From assembly GCA_044507065.1 (NCBI GenBank), contig JBIQJY010000027.1, positions 1 to 41,926 of the forward strand: a stretch of DNA of 41,926 nucleotides, read 5' to 3'. Every line of letters begins with the position of its first letter. Positions within the stretch are counted from its first letter, which is position 1. Position numbers and translations under genes: made by a program. This DNA comes from SCN-69-37 sp044507065 (lineage in GTDB: Bacteria; Acidobacteriota; Vicinamibacteria; Vicinamibacterales; SCN-69-37). Shown here in pieces: positions 15,666 to 22,869 of the stretch. The notes beneath the pieces are model-generated. The model was not told the origin of the DNA. It searched no databases and worked only from the letters and a program-made list of their open reading frames with translations.

Positions 15666-17033
15666 CTAATAACTCCTGGTCAACGAGAACACGGCCGACG
15701 GTCCGGCGCGCAGCCCGTCGTTTGTCGCCGGCACGATGACGCTCATCTGCGCCAGCAGCGCACCGGGCAGGCTTGCGCGAAAGCCGACGGCGCCTGTCAC
15801 CTGGGTGAACGACCGCTCCGCACCCACCTGGAGCGCGTTGTCGCCGATGAAGTCGGCCGAGGGCAGGGCGCCCGCCCCGCGCGACGGGAACACGACGCTC
15901 GACGCACTCAGCTTCCGGAGTCCGTCGATGTGACGAGCCGCCACGTCGAAGACGAGTGACACGCGCGGATGGACAATGGCATCGAAACCCGCGGCGACGC
16001 CGATTTCGTCGGGCACGCTGCGATCGACGCCGCCGCCCAGGCCCGAACCGAGCTCACCCTCGGACCACACGTACTCGGCACGCAGGCGCGGCGCAATCCG
16101 CCCGGCCGAACCCGACCACATCACGGCGGGCCGGACCTGCAGCGCACCGAGCCCGATGAAGTCGTTGGCGCTGCCCGATGGCAGCCGCACGTCGGCGCCG
16201 ACAGCCACGCCGTTCGCCCCGCCGGCAAGGCGATACTTCGCATTCAGCACGATGTCGCCGAACCCGCGTGCCGTGCTGCTGCCGTGGCAATGCAGCGCAT
16301 CGGCGTCGAAGCCGGCCTCGAGCTCCGAGCAGTAGCGCGGGAGCGTCCGGTTGGCCAGGGAAATGGTATCGAACTCGTGCACCGCGGGGTTGCTCGATGA
16401 CGCGGTGCGGATGATCCGGCTGGTGACGCGCGCGTCGGCCGCCACCTGCACGAACGGCACGACAACGCCCACGTCGATCCGGTTCTCCCAGCCATACGTG
16501 AGGGCGAAGATCGACACCTTCCGGTTGAGCCGCAGCGAGATGGTCTGCGCCATCATGTCGCGCTCGGTCGGATCGCCCGTGATGGCCTGATGCGGCAGAT
16601 ACAGGTTCATCTCGCTCGATCGCAGATCGAGGTCGTCGACCGAGTCGAACGTGGTGGCCTGATAGGCGAGCGCCAGGCTGAAGTAGCCGCGGCCGACAGT
16701 CAGCACGCTGTCCGACCAGCCGCCGGCCACCGGAAGACGCGCGCCCTCGGCGCCCGGGCGCGAGGAGGCGAGCGCCGCCGGTCCGAACGGCAATCCGCCC
16801 ACGCCCACGGCGAGCACGCGATTGAGCTCGTAGAGCGGCTGCAGATCCTCGGCCGATGGTTCGAAGTGGCGGCTGTGATCGCCGCTGGCCCCTGGTGCGA
16901 TGACGGCCGACTCGGCCACCAGGCGCGGCAGCAGTTCGGCCACCGACACCGCCTGCGCGCGTGCGCCCGCCGCAGCGCACACGAAGATGCCGCCCGCCGT
17001 GAGGAATGCTGCTGCCCTGTGTACTGACATCAT
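15666..17033 (-). CDS. Outer-membrane beta-barrel, transporter type (paralogue 1), coupled to LanM
   Basis: The 455-residue protein has a signal peptide (AAFLTAGGIFVCAAAGARAQA) followed by a beta-rich region ending AVFSLTRSY with an aromatic C-terminus. RGFGDIVLNAKYRLAGG and VGADVRLPSGSANDFIGLG are the barrel signatures shared with the paralogue at 9626. Several Cys residues (YCSEL and LHCHGSS) occur in what is probably an extracellular loop. The ATG at 17033 overlaps the LanM stop as ATGA, with GGAG eight bases upstream, so barrel and synthetase are translationally coupled. A barrel this tightly linked to a lanthipeptide synthetase is likely part of product handling, perhaps outer-membrane passage or receptor function. 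That role is inference. Confidence 0.82.
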   Translation of the reverse strand: MMSVHRAAAFLTAGGIFVCAAAGARAQAVSVAELLPRLVAESAVIAPGASGDHSRHFEPSAEDLQPLYELNRVLAVGVGGLPFGPAALASSRPGAEGARLPVAGGWSDSVLTVGRGYFSLALAYQATTFDSVDDLDLRSSEMNLYLPHQAITGDPTERDMMAQTISLRLNRKVSIFALTYGWENRIDVGVVVPFVQVAADARVTSRIIRTASSSNPAVHEFDTISLANRTLPRYCSELEAGFDADALHCHGSSTARGFGDIVLNAKYRLAGGANGVAVGADVRLPSGSANDFIGLGALQVRPAVMWSGSAGRIAPRLRAEYVWSEGELGSGLGGGVDRSVPDEIGVAAGFDAIVHPRVSLVFDVAARHIDGLRKLSASSVVFPSRGAGALPSADFIGDNALQVGAERSFTQVTGAVGFRASLPGALLAQMSVIVPATNDGLRAGPSAVFSLTRSY

Positions 17034-20000
17034 GATGTGAACTCCGCGCTCGCCGATTCGTTCGGCAGCGTGACCCGCTGGACGCGACCGCGGCGCGCAT
17101 GATCCGCGTGGTCCCCGCCCGGGGAACAATAGCGCAGACCCGACGACGACGCGTCGAAAGCCAGGACCGACGGCAAGCGATCGGGATGCGCAAGTCGCAG
17201 CAGCCCGTAACCAATGCCCGACAGGCCCTGGAAGAATCCCGGATCGAAGACCCGGTAATCGGTGCCGGCGCCACTCAACCTGAAGTGACCCCGTCGTCGC
17301 GCCCTCGCCATGACCCGCCTGGCGAGTGCCCGCGCCGCCTCCACACGTTCGCCATCACCGGCTGCCGTGCCGGCCGACGCAAGCGCCTCGGCGCGCGCGA
17401 GCAGGCCGCAACAGACGTGGTCGCTTTGCGCGGGTTGCCACTCGGCCACGCGACCGAGTGCGGCCTGCACACTCCGCGTCACCGACGGCGAGGGTCGACT
17501 GACAGCCGCCTCGATCGCGGCCAGCGCGATACCGGGCGCACCGTGACACCACCCCATCATCAGTCCGCCTGAACCGCGACTGTCGTCGACAGCAATCGGC
17601 CAGTTGCCGGCGGCCTGCAGATGGCGGCGCCGCAGCTGGCGAAGCGCCAGGCGCGCGGCGCGCGCATGGCGCACGTCCCCCGTCGCCGACGCAAGGCGCG
17701 TCAGCGCCGCGCCAATACCCGCGACGCCATGTGCATATCCGAGCAGGTGCGGCCCCTCGCGTGAAGACCACGACATGCCGTCGGCGTGGATCCGCGCCCC
17801 GGCCACGAGCCGATCGCCGGCACGCGCCGCCGTGGCGAGGACGTCCGCGTCACCAACCGTGTCGTAGAGCGCCAGCAGCGCCAGCACCGCACCGGCGAGA
17901 CCATCGACGACGTCGAAATCCGCGACGATGGCCACGCGGGTGCGAATGGCGCGCGCCAGGTCCCGCGCCAGAACGCGGTCCTCGCCGCGCGCCAGCAGGA
18001 CGGATGTGACGGTGAGGCCGTAGACGATCGATCCCAGCCCGTTGCCGGCCCCTATCGGCTCGTCGGCCGGAAGTGCCTCAATCGGATGTCGGACGGCGTG
18101 CGCGTGCACCGAGGCCAGCGCACCCTCGGCGGTCTCGACCCATCGGGCATGGCCCGTGAGCGACGCCAGCGCCGAAAAGAACAGCGCCGGTCCCATCGTC
18201 CCGTCATAAAGATGATGATCGCGCCAGCCCGGGCCGGCGGCCTCGAGCCGGTACGGCCACCGCAGCCCGTCGGCCGTGCGCACGGCGCGCGATCGCAGTT
18301 GCTCGGCCAGCCATGACGCGTGCGCCATCGCTTCGCGCTCGAACTCTTCGGCCCCGCCGCTTGCGGCCCGGTCGTTCCAGACGAGCGGCGTCGCGTATCG
18401 GGAGTGAACGGATTCGCGAAGCGCACGCGCCAGCAGCGTCAGCTGCGCATCCAGATCGGGTTCGGAGAGCGCGGCCAGGCGCGCCAGGGCCATGTCGAGG
18501 CCCGGCTGGACGAAATAGCCGACGGCCACCACGCCGGACTCGCACGATACGTCGGTGCCGTCGGCCGGCACGGAGAAGTACGGCACGTCGAGCCCCGCTA
18601 TCGCGCGGCGTTCTGCAACGGCCACCGGCCAGAGTGCCGGGCGTTCGACCTCGCGATTGAAGGCACGGTGCAGCGCATCGACCGCGCAGCTCGGCGCGGC
18701 GCCATCGCGCTGGTAGCGCGGCGTGGCCAGCAGCCACGCGAGCATCGCGTACTGGTTGGTCGGCCGCGGCAGCACCCGCAGGCGGCACGACGCAAATGCG
18801 CGCATCGGGCCGGCGGCCATCTCGTCGCGGTACGCCAGCATGTGCCGATACGCCTCTCGAAAGCCGGCAACGATATCCGACGCCCAGTCCGCAGGACGCT
18901 GTATCACGTCGTCGACGAGGACGGTATGCGTGGTGCTCGTCTCGAACACCGATTCTTCGACGACCCGCAGCGCGTCGGTTCCACGGTGCTGCCAGACACG
19001 CCGCGGAAACGGCAGCGCGCCCGACGGGTCGCCGCGCAGTCCGCCCGAATCGTGCGGTTCGCCCTCGGGCGTGAGGTCGATGAGCGTCAGCAGGCCCGTC
19101 GACAGACACGACGATTCGACCGTCGGACCCATCCGGGTATCGCCGCTCTCGGCGAGCGGCGTGCTCGTGCGCCGTTCCGGCTGCAGCAGCAACTCGACGT
19201 CGACGAGCACCGGTCCGTTGCGCATGGCTACCACGTTCTCGTGGTGCAAGTCCCGCGCACCGAGGACCGAGGTCACGGCCATCAGTGCGCCGGCGCGGTG
19301 GAACCAGGCGGCGGCCTCCGACCTGTCCGCCAGCGGCTCGTGCCGCGCCATCTCGACCCATCCGTGTGTGTCCCGATCGACCGTGCGCAGCGTGGGCAGC
19401 GGGTGCGCCAGGCCTCGGTTGAGCCACCGCAGCAGGTTCGCAAATGCATCGTCGAGCCGCACACTCCGCGGTTTGTAGACGAGGCGCAGGCCCGACTCGA
19501 ACTCGATTGCCATGACGCGTCGTCGGCCGTGATGCGGGTCGGACAGCGCCGGCACGATGGCCACGACGCGTCCCGGGGCTGTGCCGGATCCGAACGCCAG
19601 AGCGATCGCGGCGGAGTCGGCATCGAGGCGCCGGAGGAACTCGACTGTCGCTTCCACCCATGTCTGCAGGAGGGTTGCCAGCTGGCGCGCCAGCGCCGCG
19701 TGGTCGACGAGAAACGTGACGAGGCCGCCCTCGAGCATGTGTAAGACGAAGGCTCGGTAGCGCGCGTCGGCAGCTGACGTGTTTGTCTCTTGAAACTGGT
19801 TGTAGAGCGCTGGGTCGCCGAATCGACCGGCTTCCACGAGCAGTTGTCGCTCCAGCGTCTCGAGGGCCGACGGAGAAAGCCTGTCGATCAGGGCCGCGGG
19901 TGCAGCGACGAGCAGGGCCCGGTGCGCGGCACGCGGGAGAATCGTCCAGATGTCGTCAAACGCTGGTGCGTCGGGGGCTGTCGAACGGGCGAAGGCCCCG

Positions 20001-20329
20001 GAGCCCAGGTCGGCACGGAGGGCCGGCACCTCGTCGAGGATGCGATCGAGCCATTCGAGCCAGGCGGGGCCCGACGTTTCTCCCTCGGTCGATGCCGTGT
20101 CGTCCGGACCTTCGACACAACGGGCGGCATCGAAGCCATCCCAGGCCAGCCGACGTGCGAACGCGGCCGGGTCACCGGGCGAGAAGGCCTGATTCCAGAG
20201 GCGCAGGGTCCCAGCCGGGAGGGTGAGTGGACCGCGCGACACCGCCCCGCCACGTTCGTAGATCGTGGCGGCGCGAGCGGCAATCGCTCGTCTGTCGTGC
20301 GGCGACAACCGCGTCACTGTGGGGGACAT
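17030..20329 (-). CDS. lanM: Class II lanthipeptide synthetase LanM
   Basis: This 1099-residue bifunctional enzyme dehydrates Ser/Thr of the precursor and closes thioether rings. The N-terminal dehydratase (DUF4135-type) has VYKPRS with Lys286, LGARDLHHENVVA with His362/His363, and a VDVELLLQP segment, all expected for the kinase-like phosphorylation and elimination site. The C-terminal LanC-like cyclase has YDGTMGPALFFSALA, GYAHGVAGIG, GWCHGAPGIAL (Cys928) and DHVCCGLLARAEAL (Cys973, Cys974). The last motif is CCG rather than the usual CHG, giving three possible Cys zinc ligands as in ProcM-type enzymes. Length and spacing are normal for LanM. It lies 141 bases downstream of the precursor gene and overlaps the barrel gene. 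Confidence 0.96.
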   Translation of the reverse strand: MSPTVTRLSPHDRRAIAARAATIYERGGAVSRGPLTLPAGTLRLWNQAFSPGDPAAFARRLAWDGFDAARCVEGPDDTASTEGETSGPAWLEWLDRILDEVPALRADLGSGAFARSTAPDAPAFDDIWTILPRAAHRALLVAAPAALIDRLSPSALETLERQLLVEAGRFGDPALYNQFQETNTSAADARYRAFVLHMLEGGLVTFLVDHAALARQLATLLQTWVEATVEFLRRLDADSAAIALAFGSGTAPGRVVAIVPALSDPHHGRRRVMAIEFESGLRLVYKPRSVRLDDAFANLLRWLNRGLAHPLPTLRTVDRDTHGWVEMARHEPLADRSEAAAWFHRAGALMAVTSVLGARDLHHENVVAMRNGPVLVDVELLLQPERRTSTPLAESGDTRMGPTVESSCLSTGLLTLIDLTPEGEPHDSGGLRGDPSGALPFPRRVWQHRGTDALRVVEESVFETSTTHTVLVDDVIQRPADWASDIVAGFREAYRHMLAYRDEMAAGPMRAFASCRLRVLPRPTNQYAMLAWLLATPRYQRDGAAPSCAVDALHRAFNREVERPALWPVAVAERRAIAGLDVPYFSVPADGTDVSCESGVVAVGYFVQPGLDMALARLAALSEPDLDAQLTLLARALRESVHSRYATPLVWNDRAASGGAEEFEREAMAHASWLAEQLRSRAVRTADGLRWPYRLEAAGPGWRDHHLYDGTMGPALFFSALASLTGHARWVETAEGALASVHAHAVRHPIEALPADEPIGAGNGLGSIVYGLTVTSVLLARGEDRVLARDLARAIRTRVAIVADFDVVDGLAGAVLALLALYDTVGDADVLATAARAGDRLVAGARIHADGMSWSSREGPHLLGYAHGVAGIGAALTRLASATGDVRHARAARLALRQLRRRHLQAAGNWPIAVDDSRGSGGLMMGWCHGAPGIALAAIEAAVSRPSPSVTRSVQAALGRVAEWQPAQSDHVCCGLLARAEALASAGTAAGDGERVEAARALARRVMARARRRGHFRLSGAGTDYRVFDPGFFQGLSGIGYGLLRLAHPDRLPSVLAFDASSSGLRYCSPGGDHADHARRGRVQRVTLPNESASAEFTS

Positions 20330-20357
20330 CGGACGGCACTACCCAACGGGTCGTCGA

Positions 20358-20446
20358 ACACGCGTGCGCGACCGCGTGTGCTGTATCGGGATGATGGCCA
20401 CGTCCCGCCGTGGCGTGCCGACCGGGTGCCCGATCGGCGGCGCCAC
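20358..20446 (-). terminator. Stem-loops between precursor and lanM (attenuator or mRNA stabiliser)
   Basis: Two inverted repeats fill much of the 141-base spacer. The stronger, at 20410-20446, pairs GTGGCG with CGCCAC outside and CCGATCGG with CCGGTCGG inside around a GCAC loop (about 14 pairs with one internal loop and one G-U). The second, at 20358-20379, pairs ACACGCG with CGCGTGT. No T-run follows, so full intrinsic termination is unlikely. Partial read-through or 3'-end protection would raise precursor over enzyme. Confidence 0.5.
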
Positions 20447-20470
20447 GTGCGAGACGCGGGAGAATCCGAA

Positions 20471-20803
20471 CTAGAGGTTGATCTGCGTGACCGTGTTGCC
20501 CGCGGCCGCGCCACCGAGCGCCAGCGCCGTGCACTCGGCCTTGATGTCCTGCTTGCCGCCGGCGACCTTTTCGAGATCGGCGTCGCTCAGCTCGCCCTCG
20601 GCGGCCGCGTACGGGATCACGACGTGCACGGTGTCGGCGGTGTCGGCGACGGCCTTGACCTTCAGGCTGCCGATGCTCGTGTTGAGCTGCTTCTCGATCA
20701 CGCCCTTCGGATCCTTCAGGAGGGCTTCACGGTACTTCGGGTTCTCCGCCGCGAACTTGCCGACCAGATCCTGCACTTCACCGCGGGTCATTGCCTGTGA
20801 CAT
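20471..20803 (-). CDS. NHLP-leader lanthipeptide precursor peptide
   Basis: The 110-residue precursor has a nitrile-hydratase-alpha-like leader (residues 1-83) with the family hallmarks NPKYREALLKDPKGVIEKQL, VHVVIPY and the C-terminal ELSDADLEKVAGG. Cleavage after Gly83 by the C39 peptidase of the exporter would release a 27-residue core (84-110). The core contains one Cys (91), three Thr (92, 104, 106) and no Ser, so at most one thioether ring can form. There is a second Gly-Gly at 97-98 inside the core. A strong ribosome site GAGGAG lies eight bases before the ATG. It heads the minus-strand operon directly behind a sigma-54-type promoter. The leader family is clear; the mature structure is not known. 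Confidence 0.93.
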   Translation of the reverse strand: MSQAMTRGEVQDLVGKFAAENPKYREALLKDPKGVIEKQLNTSIGSLKVKAVADTADTVHVVIPYAAAEGELSDADLEKVAGGKQDIKAECTALALGGAAAGNTVTQINL

Positions 20804-20904
20804 TGGTGTATCTCCTCGATCACTCGGGTTGATGTATCCGAACGGCGACAGTGCCGCCCGACGTTGCGCGCCGCTTTCTGTGCGAACGCGTCGTCCTTCT
20901 CCAG

Positions 20905-20920
20905 AGCAACGTTGGGGCCA
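20905..20920 (-). promoter_or_regulatory. Sigma-54 (-24/-12) promoter of precursor operon
   Basis: On the minus strand TGGCCCCAACGTTGCT matches the sigma-54 consensus (TGGCACG, four bases, TTGCW) at all but two defined positions. The invariant GG and GC are exactly ten bases apart. Transcription would begin near 20895, leaving a leader of about 92 bases before the precursor ATG. A sigma-54 activator gene lies just upstream. Confidence 0.78.
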
Positions 20921-20994
20921 TGTTCGCCGAAATCGACAACACGCGGGAACTGAACGACTTACACCGAACCGTCGCGCGAATGGCCTGACGGCGA

Positions 20995-21031
20995 TGGAGC
21001 CATGGCTCCATTCGATGGAAGCATGGCTCCA
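20995..21031. promoter_or_regulatory. Tandem palindromes, probable activator-binding sites (UAS)
   Basis: TGGAGCCATGGCTCCA at 20995-21010 is a perfect 16-base palindrome. TGGAAGCATGGCTCCA at 21016-21031 is the same site with one mismatch. Their centres are 21 bases apart, two helical turns, so dimers would bind on one face. They sit about 100-135 bases upstream of the predicted start of transcription, the usual distance for sigma-54 enhancer sites. They could also act as a terminator-like fold for the activator gene that ends at 21048. Confidence 0.7.
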
Positions 21032-21047
21032 GTCGATATCGGGCCGA

Positions 21048-22241
21048 TTACGGTTTTAGGTCGTGATGACGTAAAAAGTCCATGAACTTCTGGTAGTCCG
21101 ACGCGGGCAGCTGGAACAGGGAAAGTATGCGGCGATAGTTACCCGTCGTCTCGCTGAGTCCGCGCTGGACTACTGCCTTCACCTGGGCGCGATTCAGGTT
21201 GCGCTCCATGAAGGGCTGGCCCACCACGGCCCAGAAGTCCTCGCCACCATTCACGATTCGCCCGTAGAGCGTTTCGACGGTACTGGCGGGCGAGAGATCC
21301 GACCCGTCGGCAAGCGGGCCGAAGTCATCGGGCTCGATCAGTTCCCCATCGGCCATGCCGTAGCCGGTGGATACGACAGCGATGAGTTGACGGATGTTGC
21401 CAGGCCAGCGATTGGCCGCCAGCAGTGCCTCGGACGCAGCCGAAAACCGCTTGGAGACGCCGTACTTCATGGCCAGCCGGTGGAGCGCGTGGTCGGCGAT
21501 GAGGCGCCAGTCGTCCTCGCGTTCGCGCAGCGGCGGCAGGGCCACGAGGAAGTGGCGCAGGCGGAAGAACAGGTCGTAGCGGAACTGGTTGGTCATCACC
21601 AGTTCGTTCAGGTCGCGGTTGGTGGCCGAGACGACGCGCACGTCGGCGGTGCGCGCACCGACGGCCCCGAGGGGCCGGAACTCGCCGGTGGCCAGCGCGC
21701 GCAGCAGGAGCGCCTGGGCGCTGGCGGGCATGTCGCCAATCTCGTCGAGGAAGATGACGCCCTTGTCGGCCTCCTCGAACGCCCCGCGCCGGTCGGCCAC
21801 GGCGCCGGTGAAGCTGCCCTTCAGGTGTCCGAAGAGCTCGCTGACCGTGAGGTTGCCTTCCTGGTATTGCGGACAGTTGACCGTGACATACGGCCGTCCC
21901 GGCTGGCAGCCGAGCAGGTAGATGGCGTGGGCGAACTGTTCCTTGCCAGTGCCGCTCTCGCCGGTAATCAGGACGGGCTCGCGAAAACGAGCGATTTTCT
22001 CGATCTGGGCGAGTGCGCGCAGGAAGCTGGGCGACTCGCCCACCATCTCGAGCGGTCGGGCCGCTCCATGCCTGGCTATTGAGAGCTCGCGCAGACGACT
22101 TGCGGGACCACTCAGAACGGGCACGAAATCTCCAGGAAACGGACGGCCGGGCTCCGGCCGCCAGAGCGTGGCGCGGGCCATTCGCGTTGTGCGCGCCAAC
22201 TCCCCACGCGGCCGCTCCGGGCGCATGGGGAGGGGTCTCAT
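21048..22241 (-). CDS. Sigma-54-dependent AAA+ activator without sensory domain
   Basis: The 397-residue protein is a bacterial enhancer-binding ATPase that remodels sigma-54 holoenzyme. Walker A GESGTGKE is at 94-101, the sigma-54 contact loop is GSFTGA at 142-147 (Ser in place of the usual Ala of GAFTGA), Walker B GVIFLDEIGD at 161-170, and sensor/arginine-finger segments ATNRDL and FRYDLFFRL follow. The C-terminal 50 residues, with RAQVKAVVQRGLSETTGNYRRILSLFQL, look like a Fis-type helix-turn-helix. The N-terminal 65 residues are Arg/Pro-rich with no receiver, PAS, GAF or FHA domain, so control must come from elsewhere. The ATG overlaps the stop of the lipoprotein gene (ATGA). It probably binds the palindromes at 20995-21031. 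Confidence 0.93.
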   Translation of the reverse strand: MRPLPMRPERPRGELARTTRMARATLWRPEPGRPFPGDFVPVLSGPASRLRELSIARHGAARPLEMVGESPSFLRALAQIEKIARFREPVLITGESGTGKEQFAHAIYLLGCQPGRPYVTVNCPQYQEGNLTVSELFGHLKGSFTGAVADRRGAFEEADKGVIFLDEIGDMPASAQALLLRALATGEFRPLGAVGARTADVRVVSATNRDLNELVMTNQFRYDLFFRLRHFLVALPPLREREDDWRLIADHALHRLAMKYGVSKRFSAASEALLAANRWPGNIRQLIAVVSTGYGMADGELIEPDDFGPLADGSDLSPASTVETLYGRIVNGGEDFWAVVGQPFMERNLNRAQVKAVVQRGLSETTGNYRRILSLFQLPASDYQKFMDFLRHHDLKP

Positions 22242-22630
22242 AGTGGCGGAAACGCGATGCCCTTGACGTCGAGTTCGGTCTCCAATTGCTTGATCGCCGA
22301 ACAGGGAAAGATGAAACCGTGTGCATCGATCGCACGGACGGTGCGCGGCTCGAGGTCGCTGGCAAAGTACAGAATTGTTGCCAGCGGATCGCTCGGGTCG
22401 TCGCCAATTGCACTGAACTTGAATGTCGCGTGAACGGCCACCGCGTTGTCGTTACGCACGGTCCCCACGACGCGGCAGCAGCATTGCGCCGGATTGCCGA
22501 TCGTCGGCTCCAGCTTCAGCTCGCCGACCGTGACCGAACTGAGCGATGGGCCAGTCGGAAGGCCGCGACAGGCTCCGCCGAGCACGAGCGCGCCCACCAA
22601 TGCCGTAAGTGTCGTGAGGCGGATGACCAT
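22238..22630 (-). CDS. Small Cys-rich lipoprotein, FxLYD-like
   Basis: The 130-residue protein begins with a hydrophobic signal and a likely lipid-acceptor Cys21 in LGGACRG. It then has a beta-rich domain, VVGTVRNDNAVAVHATFKF, with the pattern of FxLYD-type domains. It contains a Cys-Cys-Cys triplet at 50-52 and a further Cys at 110. I placed the start at the ATG at 22630 because the signal peptide begins there; upstream codons have no such character. It is translationally coupled to the sigma-54 activator gene, which suggests a sensory or envelope role linked to it. The function is unknown. Confidence 0.65.
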   Translation of the reverse strand: MVIRLTTLTALVGALVLGGACRGLPTGPSLSSVTVGELKLEPTIGNPAQCCCRVVGTVRNDNAVAVHATFKFSAIGDDPSDPLATILYFASDLEPRTVRAIDAHGFIFPCSAIKQLETELDVKGIAFPPL

Positions 22631-22762
22631 AAGAGAATGCCGAGGGTAACACATCTCTTCTGCAACTGCTGCACGACACACAACGAACGTGTCAAAGCGT
22701 GAATACAGTATCGAAATCGCATGAATTCCCCTGTCGACGCTCGGTTCGCGCGCGCTGTCTTC

Positions 22763-22771
22763 TGGTAAGAT
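22763..22771 (+). promoter_or_regulatory. Candidate extended -10 promoter of export operon
   Basis: TGGTAAGAT reads as TGn plus a -10-like TAAGAT (four of six), about 100 bases before the first TolC gene. No convincing -35 and no sigma-54 site are present in this 240-base divergent intergenic region, so the assignment is weak. Confidence 0.3.
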
Positions 22772-22869
22772 CACGCGCCCGAACACGTTCTGCGCTCGCG
22801 CGTCGTCGTGACACGCGCGTGGTGTCGGGAACAACTGCAGAGCACGTGCACTCCAGGAGACTTCCAGCG

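Noticed and set aside
22690..22695. Perfect TTGACA on the minus strand upstream of the lipoprotein/activator genes
   Set aside because: No AT-rich -10 hexamer lies 15-19 bases downstream (the sequence there is GCAGCA), so it is not a convincing promoter.
22631..22869. A second sigma-54 promoter for the export operon
   Set aside because: I checked each GG on the plus strand for GC ten bases later and found none with TTGC context; the palindrome of 20995-21031 is also absent here.
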